Shown: positions 24,360 to 34,902 of the stretch, in pieces | How the letters are laid out: the number at the start of each line of letters is the position of its first letter | Numbering within the stretch: the first letter of the stretch is position 1 | Assembly: GCF_040958095.1 (NCBI RefSeq) | Contig: NC_091217.1 | Location: forward strand, 13,636,354 to 13,700,353 | Origin: Procambarus clarkii | Lineage: Eukaryota > Arthropoda > Malacostraca > Decapoda > Cambaridae | Length of the DNA: 64,000 bases | Direction: 5' to 3' | Notes under the pieces: model-generated | What the model was told of the DNA's origin: nothing | Databases searched by the model: none | The model's input: only the letters and a program-made list of their open reading frames with translations | Position numbers and translations under genes: made by a program

Positions 24360-27135
24360 AGGAGCTGGCATGCACAGAGCTCCTGAACTCGTCCAATGAG
24401 GTGTTAGAGGTACTTGGAATCAAGGTAGAAAATATTAATCTACTTATTATTTTAATATAGAAACCGCCAGATGCAACAGGTTGAGGAATTCACTGAACAG
24501 ATCCAGAAAATAGAGAATATCCTTGATAACCTAGCAAACCCAGAACCAGATATCATCTTCCTTGGAGACTTCAGTCTACCCAGTTTAAAATGGAGAATAG
24601 TAAACAATAACATTATAACAGGAAATCAACCTGGAAATAACCAACCACAGGTCAGAGAACTACTGAGATTCTGTGACAAATTCTCGCTCAGTCAGCAGAT
24701 TACAGAACCAACTAGGAACGAAAACACGCTGGACCTGATATTCACGAACAATGAGGAGCTAATCAGAGACATTACTGTCTCGGACACTACGTACTCGGAC
24801 CACAAGCTCATTGAAGTTCAAACTAACATTAATAACGGTAGTAGGCCCAAGAGAAACAACAAGCGAGAAGGGTTATTCAATAAACTCAATTTTAATAATA
24901 AGAGGATAGACTGGGAGAAAATAAACAGGGAACTTACAAACATTCAATGGAAAAATGTTCTAAGAAATACAAATCCTCCACAAGGAATAGAAAAACTGAC
25001 TTCTGAAGCATATGAAGTCTGTCTGAAACATGTTCCTTTGAGGAAAGCCAGAAAGAGGTCCAATGTAGAAAGAACGCAGACGACATTACAAAAGGAGGAA
25101 GAAATTAACGGAAATGCTTAAGCAGACACGACTCTCCATGCAACGAAGAAATAATTTAAACAGGGAGATTGAAGAAATCGAACAGATACTGAAGCATTCC
25201 TCTCAGACTGAAGAAAGGCAACTAGAACAAAGCAATTCTGGTAATAAAGAAAATCCCAAAATATTTCTTTACATATGCTAAATCAAAAGCAAAAACCACT
25301 GCCAGTATTGGACCTATTCGTACTAGTGAAAGTTCGTACACGGAGGATGACAAAGAAATTAGCGAAATCCTAAAAAAACAGTATGAGGACATGTTTAGCA
25401 CTCCGATGCACAGCATGAAAGTGGATGATTCGGACAATTTCTTTATAAATGATATCCAAACACCTGTAAATATAACTGATATCAACACGAGCGTAGCAGA
25501 TTTTGAAAGAGAAATTGACAATATGCCTATGCATTCAACCCCGGGTTCAGACTCATGGAATTCAATATTTATAAAGAAATGCAAAGTGCCAGTAGCACAG
25601 GCACTCAGTATAGTGTGGAGGAAGAGCTTGGACACGAGGGAGATACCAGATGCGCTTAAAGCAGCAGACATAGCCCCTCTACACAAGGGAGGGAGCAAAA
25701 CATAGGCAAAGAGTTATAGACCAGTTGCATTAACGTCCCACATCATAAAAGTATTTTTGAGAGTGATCAGAAGTCAGGTCACTAGTTTCAAGGAGACCAA
25801 TGACCTCCACAATCCATGCCAACGGATTCAGAGCAGGAAGATCGTGCCTCTCACAGCTACTTGACCATTACCACAAAATCACCGAGGCATTAAAAGAAAA
25901 TCAGAATGCAGATGTTGTATACACAGATTTTACAAAGGCATTCGACAAATATGACCATGGAGTGATAACACACAAAATGAGGTCAATGGGTATAACTGGT
26001 AAAGTGGGACGCTGGATACTCAATTTCCTGTGGAACGGAACACAAAGGGTAACAGTTAATCAAATAAAATCGACTCCAAGGGCAGTTAAAAAGCTCTGTA
26101 CCTCAGGGCACAGTCCTTGCACCGCTACTATTCCTTATTCTCATATCAGATATAGATAAAAATATAAGTCACAGCTTCGTGTTATCCTTTGTAGATGATA
26201 CAAAAATAAGCATAAAATTACCTCTGCAGAAGACATTGAAAAGCTACAAACAGACATTAACAAAGTTTTCGATTGGGCAGCAGAAAATAACATGATGTTT
26301 AACAGTGATAAATTCCAGGTACTCAGATACGAAAAATATGAGGATCTTAAACATAATACAGGGTACAAAACACAATCGAATCTGCCCATAATAGGAAAAC
26401 AGCATGTCAAGGATTTGGGAATAATGATGTCTGACGACCTAACGTTTAGGGAGCATAACCAAGCAAATATTGCGTCAGCCAGAAAAATTATAGTATGGAT
26501 TACGAGAACCTTCAAGTCCAGAGATCACCACAATGGTTGTACTCTTCAAATCACTTGTGTTGTCCCGTCTTGAGTACTGCTCAGTACTCACTTTCCCCTT
26601 CAGAGCAGGAGAGACTGTTGAAATAGAGGGAAGACAGAGAACATATACGGCATACATAGACGAGATAAAGCACCTAAATTATTGGGATCGTCTCAAAGCT
26701 CTCCAAATGTACTCACTAGAAAGGAGACGAGAGATATACCAAATAATATACACTTGGAAAATACTGGAGGGCCAGGTCCCAAATCTACACAGTAAAATAA
26801 CAACATACTGGAGTGAACGATATGGAAGAAAATGCAGAATTGAACCAGTGAAGAGCAAAGGTGCCATGGGCACAATCAGAGAACACTGTATAAACATCAG
26901 ATGTCCACGGTTGTTCAACGTCCTCCCAGCAAGCATCAGAAATATTGCCGGAACAACTGTGGACATCTTCAAGAGAATACTAGATTGTTTCCTCCAAGGA
27001 GTGCCAGACCAACCGGGCTGTGGTGGGTATGTGGGCCTGCGGGCCGCTCCAAGCAACAGCCTGGTGGACCAAGCCCTCACAAGTCTGGCCTCGGGCCGGG
27101 CTTGGGGAGTAGAAGAACTCCCATAACCCCATCAA
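24360..27135 (+). mobile_element. LINE with endonuclease and RT, broken by frameshifts
   Basis: This is a second LINE lineage, near-complete from the EN domain on. The EN part (24360-25121) shows FLGDFSLPSLKW, LDLIFTNN and the SDHKLIEV catalytic histidine motif. RT pieces follow in changing frames: an SDSWNSIF region (25391-25705), motif A TDFTKAFD (~25925), motif B VPQGTVLAPLLFL (~26100), motif C FVDDTK (~26195), then thumb and C-terminal regions to 27126, ending in FKRILDCFLQGVPDQPG. The catalytic Asp pair is intact but the reading frame shifts several times (near 24455, 25130, 25705, 26100, 26210, 26540). The 3' end is near CCCATCAACCAGGTA. It differs clearly from the CA-tailed family at 28 kb. 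The element is inactive; clade not assigned. Confidence 0.88.
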
Positions 27136-28034
27136 CCAGGTATGTGTGGGAGGGAGGTGAGGCAGGAGGTGAGGGAAGGAGGTGAGGGAGGGAGGCCAGA
27201 GGGTAAAGTAATGTGCTGGTGACAAAGGCCTCTGAGCCCGCAGCCTCACACTAAAGCTGAGGCACTCTGGGGGCGGAATCTGGGGGGTGGGGGAAAGCAG
27301 CACTCTTGGGGGGGGGAAAGCAGCACTCTGGGAGCTGTGGGGGGGGTGGCATGGAAGCTGTGGGGGGTGGCGTGGGACCATCCTGCACCATAATCCACAA
27401 TGAAGCATCTAAGGTCCGGGAGTGAGAGCGGGAAGCTTCTAAGCCAATGATTTATTTAATGATATGAGAGAAGAGAGGAGAGAGAGAGAGAGAGAGAGGG
27501 GGGGGGGCGAGAGAGAGGGATAGGGAGTGGTCCGTCTGCCCCACGGGCCCAGTAGGGTAAATTATGACTACTACCGTCCGAAACCCAAGGCGAGCCTCGG
27601 GGATTAAACTCGGTCATAGTAAAAAAAGTGTGTGTGATGTCCGTAGATTAGGACGGGTAGCGTCAGGGGGACGTTGTGGGTCATGTAGGTAAAAAGGGTG
27701 TATGGAAAAGGAGGGTAATAGGTAGAAGGACTAAGTAAGGGAACAGGTGTCTAGGCACAGGTGAGTGTGAGATGAATAAGTACGTGTAGAGATCATAGAG
27801 TTAAGATAATACAGATATATAGTTGATAAACATAGTATGTTGTGTAAGGAGACTGGCTATGTTGGGTGAGGAGAGGCCCCCCCCCCCCCACACGTGAGAA
27901 AGAATCCAGGTCTAGGAGTGATGTTAAGGTAAATTGGTTTTGGCAATAGGGCGTGAAGTGTGTGGGTGACACACAAGGAGACGGAGACCACACAGGACCC
28001 CTTTGGCTGGCACTGGCGCGCGCTCGCGCGCGCT
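27136..28034. other. Unassigned stretch with GA-rich and G-rich runs
   Basis: No gene is seen. It contains repeated GGAGGTGAGG (27150-27190), G-rich repeats around 27285-27365, a (GA)n tract at about 27475-27500 and a GCGCGCTCGCGCGCGC alternating purine-pyrimidine block at about 28015-28032, directly beside the (TG)n. Confidence 0.55.
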
Positions 28035-28056
28035 CTGTGTGTGTGTGTGTGTGTGT
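28035..28056. repeat. (TG)n at the 3' end of the minus-strand LINE
   Basis: Read on the minus strand, the LINE closes with GGTGAGTA and runs into (CA)n at this position. Confidence 0.93.
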
Positions 28057-29580
28057 ACTCACCTAGTTGTGTTTGCGGGGGTTGAGCTCTGGCTCTTTGG
28101 TCCCGCCTCTCAACCGTCAATCAACAGGTGTACAGATTCCTGAGCCTATCGGGCTCTGTCATATCTACACTTGAAACTGTGTATGGAGTCAGCCTCCACC
28201 ACATCACCCCCTAATGCATTCCATTTGTCAACCACTCTGACACTAAAAAAGTTCTTTCTAATATCTCTGTGGCTCATTTGGGCACTCAGTTTCCACCTGT
28301 GTCCCCTTGTGCGTGTTCCCCTTGTGTTAAATAGACTGTCTTTATCTACCCTATCAATCCCCTTCAGAATCTTGAATGTGGTGATCATGTCCCCCCTAAC
28401 TCTTCTGTCTTCCAGCGAAGTGAGGTTTAATTCCCGTAGTCTCTCCTCGTAGCTCATACCTCTCAGCTCGGGTACTAGTCTGGTGGCAAACCTTTGAACC
28501 TTTTCCAGTTTAGTCTTATCCTTGACTAGATATGGACTCCATGCTGGGGCTGCATACTCCAGGATTGGCCTGACATATGTGGTATACAAAGTTCTGAATG
28601 ATTCTTTACACAAGTTTCTGAATGCCGTTCGTATGTTGGCCAGCCTGGCATATGCCGCTGATGTTATCCGCTTGATATGTGCTGCAGGAGACAGGTCTGG
28701 CGTGATATCAACCCCCAAGTCTTTTTCCTTCTCTGACTCCTGAAGAATTTCCTCTCCCAGATGATACCTTGTATCTGGCCTCCTGCTCCCTACACCTATC
28801 TTCATTACATTACATTTGGTTGGGTTAAACTCTAACAACCATTTGTTCGACCATTCCTTCAGCTTGTCTAGGTCTTCTTGAAGCCTCAAACAGTCCTCTT
28901 CTGTTTTAATCCTTCTCATAATTTTAGCATCGTCCGCAAACATTGAGAGAAATGAATCGATACCCTCCGGGAGATCATTTACATATATCAGAAACAAGAT
29001 AGGACCGAGTACAGAGCCCTGTGGGACTCCACTGGTGACTTCACGCCAATCGGAGGTCTCACCCCTCACCGTAACTCTCTGCTTCCTATTGCTTAGATAC
29101 TCCCTTATCCACTGGAGCACCTTACCAGCTACACCTGCCTGTCTCTCCAGCTTATGTACCAGCCTCTTATGCGGTACTGTGTCAAAGGCTTTCCGACAAT
29201 CCAAGAAAATGCAGTCCGCCCAGCCCTCTCTTTCTTGCTTAATCTGTGTCACCTGATCGTAGAATTCTATCAAGCCTGTAAGGCAAGATTTACCCTCCCT
29301 GAATCCATGTTGGCGATTTGTCACGAAGTCCCTTCTCTCCAGATGTGTTACCAGGTTTTTTCTCACGATCTTCTCCATCACCTTGCATGGTATACAAGTC
29401 AAGGACACTGGCCTGTAGTTCAGTGCCTCTTGTCTGTCGCCCTTTTTGTATATTGGGACCACATTCGCCGTCTTCCATATTTCTGGTAGGTCTCCCGTCT
29501 CTAGTGATTTACTATACACTATGGAGAGTGGCAAGCAAAGTGCCTCTGCACACTCTTTCAGTACCCATGGTGAGATCCCA

Positions 29581-29581
<1 letters not shown>
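28057..29581 (-). mobile_element. 5'-truncated LINE with open RT frame
   Basis: On the minus strand this copy runs from an abrupt 5' start inside (CA)n at 29582 to the GAGTA-(CA)n tail at 28057. It contains the RT and C-terminal domains but no EN domain. It is the best preserved member of the family also present at 14425-16061, 44531-45000 and possibly 55047-56310. The open frame and lack of decay indicate a recent insertion. Confidence 0.93.
28146..29581 (-). pseudogene. LINE reverse transcriptase, 5'-truncated but open
   Basis: An uninterrupted frame of about 478 codons reads from the truncation point (DGISPWVLKEC) to a stop at 28146. It contains RT N-terminal NVVPIYKKGDR and NYRPVSLT, then REGKSCLTGLIEF. 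Motif A is FLDCRKAFDTVPHKRL, motif B is SGVPQGSVLGPILFL and motif C is FADDAK with both catalytic Asp present. Thumb and C-terminal regions follow (ILEYAAPAW, TRGHRWKL, NFFSVRVVDKWNAL). Such proteins copy the element RNA at a nicked target site. Because the EN and 5' parts are missing it cannot act on its own. A normal ATG is not near the start; initiation in this fragment is not expected. The resemblance is to CR1/L2/jockey-type LINE polymerases; exact clade not determined. Confidence 0.92.

Positions 29582-29643
<62 letters not shown>
29582..29643. repeat. (TG)n between two head-to-tail LINEs
   Basis: About 30 TG repeats. On the minus strand it is the (CA)n tail of the upstream LINE (29644-31397), and the next LINE starts directly in it. 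Confidence 0.95.
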
Positions 29644-29645
<2 letters not shown>

Positions 29646-31397
29646 TTACAGGATGAGAGCTACGCTCGTGGTGTTCCGTCTTCCCAGCACTCTGTCATAT
29701 AACGCTTTGAAACTACTGACGGTCTTGTCCGCCACCACCACCTCACCTAACTTGTTCCAACCGTCTGCCACTCTGTTTGCGAAAGTGAATTTTCTAATAT
29801 TTCTTCGGCATCTGTGTTTAGCTAGTTTATATCTATGACCTCTTGTTCTTAAAGTTCCAGGTCTCAGGAAATCTTCCCTGTCGATTTTATCAATTCCTGT
29901 TACTATTTTGTATGTAGTGATCATATCACCTCTTTTTCTTCTGTCTTCTAGTTTTGGCATATTTAATGCCTCGAACCTCTCCTCATAGCTCTTGTCCTTC
30001 AGTTCTGGGAGCCACTTAGTAGCATGTCTTTGCACCTTTTCCAGTTTGTTGATGTGCTTCTTAAGATATGGGCACCACACAACCGCTGCATATTCTAGCT
30101 TTGTCCTAACAAAAGTTGTGAACAATTTCTTTAGTATATCGCCATCCATGTATTTAAAAGCAATTCTGAAGTTAGAAAGTGTAGCATAGGCTCCTCGCAC
30201 AATATTCTTTATGTGGTCCTCGGGGGATAGTTTTCTATCTAGAACCACCCCTAGATCTCTTTCTTTATCAGAATTCTTTAATGATTTCTCACATAATATA
30301 TAGGTTGTGTGGGGTCTATGTTCTTCTATTCCAGATTCCATAACATGGCATTTATTAACATTAAATTCCATTTGCCAAGTGGTGCTCCATATACTTATTT
30401 TGTCCAGGTCTTCTTGACGGGCATGACAATCATCTAAATTTCTAATCCTTCCTATTATCTTAGCATCATCAGCAAACATGTTCATATAATTCTGTATTCC
30501 CACTGGTAGATCATTTATGTACACAATAAACATCACTGGTGCAAGAACTGAACCCTGTGGTACTCCACTTGTGACATTTCTCCAATCCGATACCTTGCCT
30601 CTGATTACGGCGCTCATTTTTCTGTCAGAAAATTTTTCATCCATGTTAGAAGCTTACCTGTTACCCCTCCAATATTTTCCAGTTTCCAGAACAACCTCTT
30701 ATGTGGAACTCTGTCGAAAGCCTTTTTTAGGTCCAGATAGATGCAGTCAACCCAACCATCTCTCTCCTGTAAAATCTCTGTGGCTCGATCATAGAAACTG
30801 AGTAAATTCGATACACAGGATCTTCCAGATCGAAAACCATACTGACTGTCTGATATTATATCATTTCTCTCCAAGTGTTCTATCCATTTAGTTTTAATTA
30901 TTTTTTCCAATATTTTGACTATTACACTTGTCAATGATACAGGTCTATAATTCAGGGGGGTCTTCCCTGCTTCCACTTTTGTAGATTGGAACTATGTTAG
31001 CCTTTTTCCACACATCAGCTACAACTCCTGTAAACAGGGATGCCTGAAAAATCAGTTGAAGAGGAATGCTGAGCTCAGGTGCACATTCTCTCAGAACCCA
31101 TGGTGAAACTCCATCTGCACCAACTGCTTTGTTCTTATTTAGCTCCTTGACTATTTTTTCCACTTCATCTCTAGACACCTCTATGTGCTCTATGTTGTTC
31201 TTTGGAATTCTTATTGTATCTGGTTCCCTGAAGACTTAATTTTGTACAAACACACTTTGGAACTTTTCGTTTAATGTTCCACACATTTCATTTTCATTTT
31301 CCGTGAATCTATTTCCCATTTTCAACCTCTGAATATTATCCTTTACCTGCGATTTGTTGTTTATGAATTTATAGAATAGACCTGGTTCTGTTTTACA
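29644..31397 (-). mobile_element. LINE, related subfamily, RT with two frameshifts
   Basis: The minus strand encodes the linker (KTEPGLFYKFI, 31380-31250) and RT. The frame is 31178-30945 (VGADGVSPWVLREC, IVPIYKSGSR), then 30976-30614 (NYRPVSLTS, SGRSCVSNLL, motif A YLDLKKAFDRVPHK), then 30644-29646 (motif B SGVPQGSVLAPVMF, motif C FADDAK, C-terminal FANRVADGWNKL). The frameshifts lie near a G run (~30955) and an A/T run (~30630), so single-base indels explain them; sequencing error in homopolymers is possible. It is roughly half identical in protein to the neighbouring LINE, a sister subfamily with the same (CA)n tail. It is 5'-truncated at TG-rich DNA. Confidence 0.9.
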
Positions 31398-31455
31398 TTT
31401 GTGTGTGCGTGCGTTTGTGTGTGTGTGTTTGTTTGCGTTTGTGTGCGTGTGTATT
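31398..31455. repeat. TG-rich tract at the LINE 5' junction
   Basis: Impure TGTGTGCGTGCGTTTGTG repeats lie directly at the 5' truncation point of the minus-strand LINE, mirroring the (TG)n at 29582. Confidence 0.85.
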
Positions 31456-31475
31456 ACGAAAAATGTGGAATGTTA

Positions 31476-31518
31476 CCAATAGCACCGCTGTGAGGTAACA
31501 TCACAGCGGTGCTATTGG
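31476..31518. repeat. Perfect 18-bp hairpin
   Basis: CCAATAGCACCGCTGTGA (31476-31493) and its exact reverse complement (31501-31518) are separated by a 7-base loop GGTAACA. No function is assigned; it could be a relic of a palindromic element end. Confidence 0.85.
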
Positions 31519-33796
31519 CACACGGCCCCCACCCTCGCACCACAGGCGAGAGGGGCCGTGTCTCACAGCAGGAGTCCATCAGGTCTTCACCTCATATTCT
31601 AAGGGGGGTTTAATGTGTGCTCGCAGGAGTTCATCTCTACAGGAAGTGAGCCGTGAGGGGCCTGGATGAGGTATTTTTTTTGTAAACACAGTGAGACAGC
31701 ACCCTCTCCCCTCGCGTGCTCACCTCGAAGGAGGAGGGGTATAGGGACAACATACCATCACATACTACCACATAGGGCATGAGGCAGACCACATACCACA
31801 ATGTAGGAGAGCGGCACTAGGTGCGGTGTGCCCGGTGTGAAGGGCAGCGAGGGAGTGACTGTGTTTAAGGTGTAGTGTTCCCACCAGGAGTGTGCCACCC
31901 CCCCCCCCTCCAAGGCACCTGAGTCATCAATTACTCAACAATTCCACATTTCCCCAGTCACCGTAAAGGAGGCAAAAATAGTTAGTGGAAGTAAACACAT
32001 TATATATGTCTCTGTATTCATATCAACTAATGACTTTACCCCGAGGTACAGATCTTTTGATTTCGCTTGGACTGAGTAACGAGCCTCATCGTAGCCGTGA
32101 GCGTGTCATTGTTCTTTCCCAAAGGTGAGCCATGACCTCAACATACAAGTTCCAAGCATTGAGGTGTTAGCAAAGTAAACATAACATATAAGGCAAATGT
32201 AGTAATACATATCATATTTCTCTTGTCCAAAATATAATTTTGAGAGCATATCTCTGAGACGACCGACCACGTCAGCACACACAGCGGTCTGACCTCCGAT
32301 CTACCTCAAACGCGCCATTCATTCTCCCCCCCCCCCCATAGGTGAGCCATGTTCCCCACATACAAATTACAAGCACTGCGCTCTTAGTAAACATATCACA
32401 TAAGACTAATGTAGCAATATCTATTAGCTGGGCTAGACAAATACATAAGAAGCTACCATTTCGTTCTGTGTTTTACACGGGTGAGAGCGGCTATGAAAGT
32501 GGGTGTATTACTAACTCCTAACAAGAGTCGACTCTCTGACAGCGGCGTACATCAGTTAGTGGAAGAGGCGCGTCATTAGTTGATGTCTTGAACACATGTC
32601 CTTCAGTGTGTTCCCAATGAGCCGCGAGCGAGCGGTGTCGTATTTTGTAAACACAGTTTCATGGGATACATTCAGCAGTCACTGGACACCTTCCTGGTTA
32701 GCAACCTACATACAATACAATATTTCTGATTTATTTAACTTTTAAGAGTAAGTAAAAGTAGTCAGCGAGTCAAACATGAGGTAGTGAGTGGACTGACGAC
32801 TGTATCAGGTTACGGGGATTCAAATCATTGCTACTGTGTGTGTTATATCTTGTAACGTAACGGGACCAACATCCAAACACCATTCTGTTACAAGAACTGA
32901 AAAAAGTCACACAGTAACACAGTCATTGTACCATAACGCGGAAAAATATACTTTCTGCTGTACAAATAAATATCATTGAAATGTTTGCGTGTCTACTCAA
33001 TCTCCCTCACCTCTACATCCAACACCAACACCAAATATTACTGTGCAGTCTGTGTAACACACAATGGCGTTAGCGCTGTCTGTCTGTCAACCCGGCAGGG
33101 TTAAACTCTCAGCTGTGGTCGATACTCGCCGGCTCTCATCTCAGGTCGCCTACCCACACATCCGGCGTCACCTGTCCTTTAGTCCATCACACGGCATATC
33201 CCTATCCCCGAAGTCTGTCTGTCTACATTTCTCCTCAAACACACCAGTAGTTGGGAAAAGTAACCTTAGTTTTAAACATTCTACACATCTCAAGTCAGCT
33301 TATTCAGAGGAACAAACTAATGATGAATGACAGATGGGTGTTGTCTCTCCTTATCGCTGACTTGTCACAGAGCTCAGCCACTCTTTCACCCCCACATTAG
33401 AGCTCGATCCCGCAGGTGACTAATCTTCACCTTAGTAATTGTCAATGGAATACTCGGTGTGTGTTGTTAACAGAGGAACTTTTAGTTTTAAAATACTTTC
33501 AGTTGATAGATGCTAACTACGTAGGATTGGATAGACCGGTTGTTCTGTGCAAAAGCCTTTACATATGATCAGAAATAATAATACTAGAGTAGAGACCCAG
33601 TTCACAAACGTACCATTTGGTTTAGAGACTTAAAACTTTACATTAACCGCAGGAAGACTGACATGTCTCCATTGGAATAAGCACAGAGGCCAGCACATTC
33701 CACACATCCTCACCAGAGCATGGAAGAATAACGACAATTTTCGGCACCCCACACTCTTACCCCTTGTTACCTTGTAACGTAACGTGACCAACATGG
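31519..33796. other. Gene-free region with old direct duplications
   Basis: No protein-like frame stands out. Diverged direct repeats are visible: 32122-32215 and 32338-32430 share GGTGAGCCATG...ACATACAA.TT.CAAGCA about 217 bp apart. Segments near 31640-31690 and 32610-32660 share GAGCCG-GAG and TATTTTGTAAACACAGT in diverged form. A small 88-codon frame at 33064-33330 has no recognisable domain. The recurring GTAACGTAAC/GACCAAC motif (32855, 33775) continues beyond 34470. Confidence 0.6.
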
Positions 33797-34469
33797 TGTG
33801 ACGATAATCTCTTTCAAGAGAGTTTGAGCCTGCTCTTCCCTCCAAAGTACGTCACATCAACAAATAATATAGAAGATATATCCAACAAGTATCTCCAAAA
33901 CGTTTCGCCTAGAGAGCAAAACGTATCCAGCACACCGGCTCGCCCCCGCCACCGTTAACCGGCAAACTGCTTGTCCATCGCCTGCCTGTCGCTGATTGGC
34001 TGGTGTCCAGTCGCACCTGCCCCACCACCCTCCGCCACGAGTTGATGTCTGGGCTACAGCGACCCAGAGAAGGCAGAATATCCCAGTGCTCCTTGCAGTT
34101 GACACGTCTCATTGGTAGACTAAGCCTTGGCTTACGAGTACTAAGGGAGGTGGCAGCTCGAAGCCAATATTCCGGCACTAATATTTACTTTGCTATTATT
34201 CACTTGTCTTAACGTAACTTTTCATTTGCCAGTGATTATTCTTATTATTTTGTTTGTTGACTTATCTGTTACATTTTATGCCCAATTTTATTCATGTCTT
34301 GTTTTTCTAACGTAATTAAAATTTCATTGTTAAATTTACTTGTGTTTTGTGTGTCTTCATTACCTTACCACAGACGAAAGTTCCAGCTTTTCTCTCTTTT
34401 TTTCTTTATGTGACGAGGCCCTGCCCCCTAGCTTTTGAAACAGCCGAACACCAACGCTTTACCGTCACA
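33797..34469. mobile_element. Solo LTR (family shared with 62398-63084), 673 bp
   Basis: The element begins TGTGACGATAATCTC and ends TTACCGTCACA; the termini TGTGAC/GTCACA are perfectly inverted. A 4-bp duplication ATGG flanks it (33793-33796 and 34470-34473). A second copy at 62398-63084 aligns along its whole length, including GAGCCTGCTCTTCCCTCC near the start, CTTAACGTAACTTTTCATT in the middle, and GAGGCC...CAGCCGAAC...CAACGC.TTACCGTCACA at the end. No internal region follows here, so this copy is a solo LTR. Type: Gypsy-like by the 4-bp duplication, inferred. Confidence 0.9.
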
Positions 34470-34902
34470 ATGGTAACAACATTCTTTGCCCAAATAACAT
34501 TTTAAGAGTAACGAGTGTCGTAAGGGGGTCTTCAATCTAACGGATCAAAACCAATGTTACTGTGTGTTACACACTTTGTAACGTAACCTGACCAACATGC
34601 TACTGTGCGCTTTACACCTCGTAACGTAACTTTGACTAACGGGCAATCATCATTCTTTCCCTAAATAACTTCTTTTTTAGAGTAACGAGCCTCGTAACCC
34701 AGTATTCAATCTTATTCTACATTTAAATATTACAGTGTGTTTTAGTCCTTGTAACACACTGTAACGTAATATGGAAATCAGCTTTTCTGCTGTCCAAAAT
34801 ATCATTTTAAAATGTAAAGTATGACTCAGTCCGTCTCCATTATATCCCACTCACAATATACATTACTGCCTGCCTGTTTAGGGGAGTGATGTTTAGGGGG
34901 AG
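34470..34902. other. Gene-free stretch with degenerate GTAACGTAAC repeats
   Basis: Related phrases recur: TTGTAACGTAAC.TGACCAAC (34577, 34616), AGAGTAACGAG (34507, 34680), CATTCTTT.CC.AAATAAC (34482, 34650). They match the DNA left of the solo LTR, so the LTR was inserted into an old tandem-duplicated region. Confidence 0.6.

Noticed and set aside
33064..33330. An 88-codon frame starting with ATG after ACACACA
   Set aside because: No recognisable domain, and the surrounding DNA is decayed repeat; length is within chance expectation.
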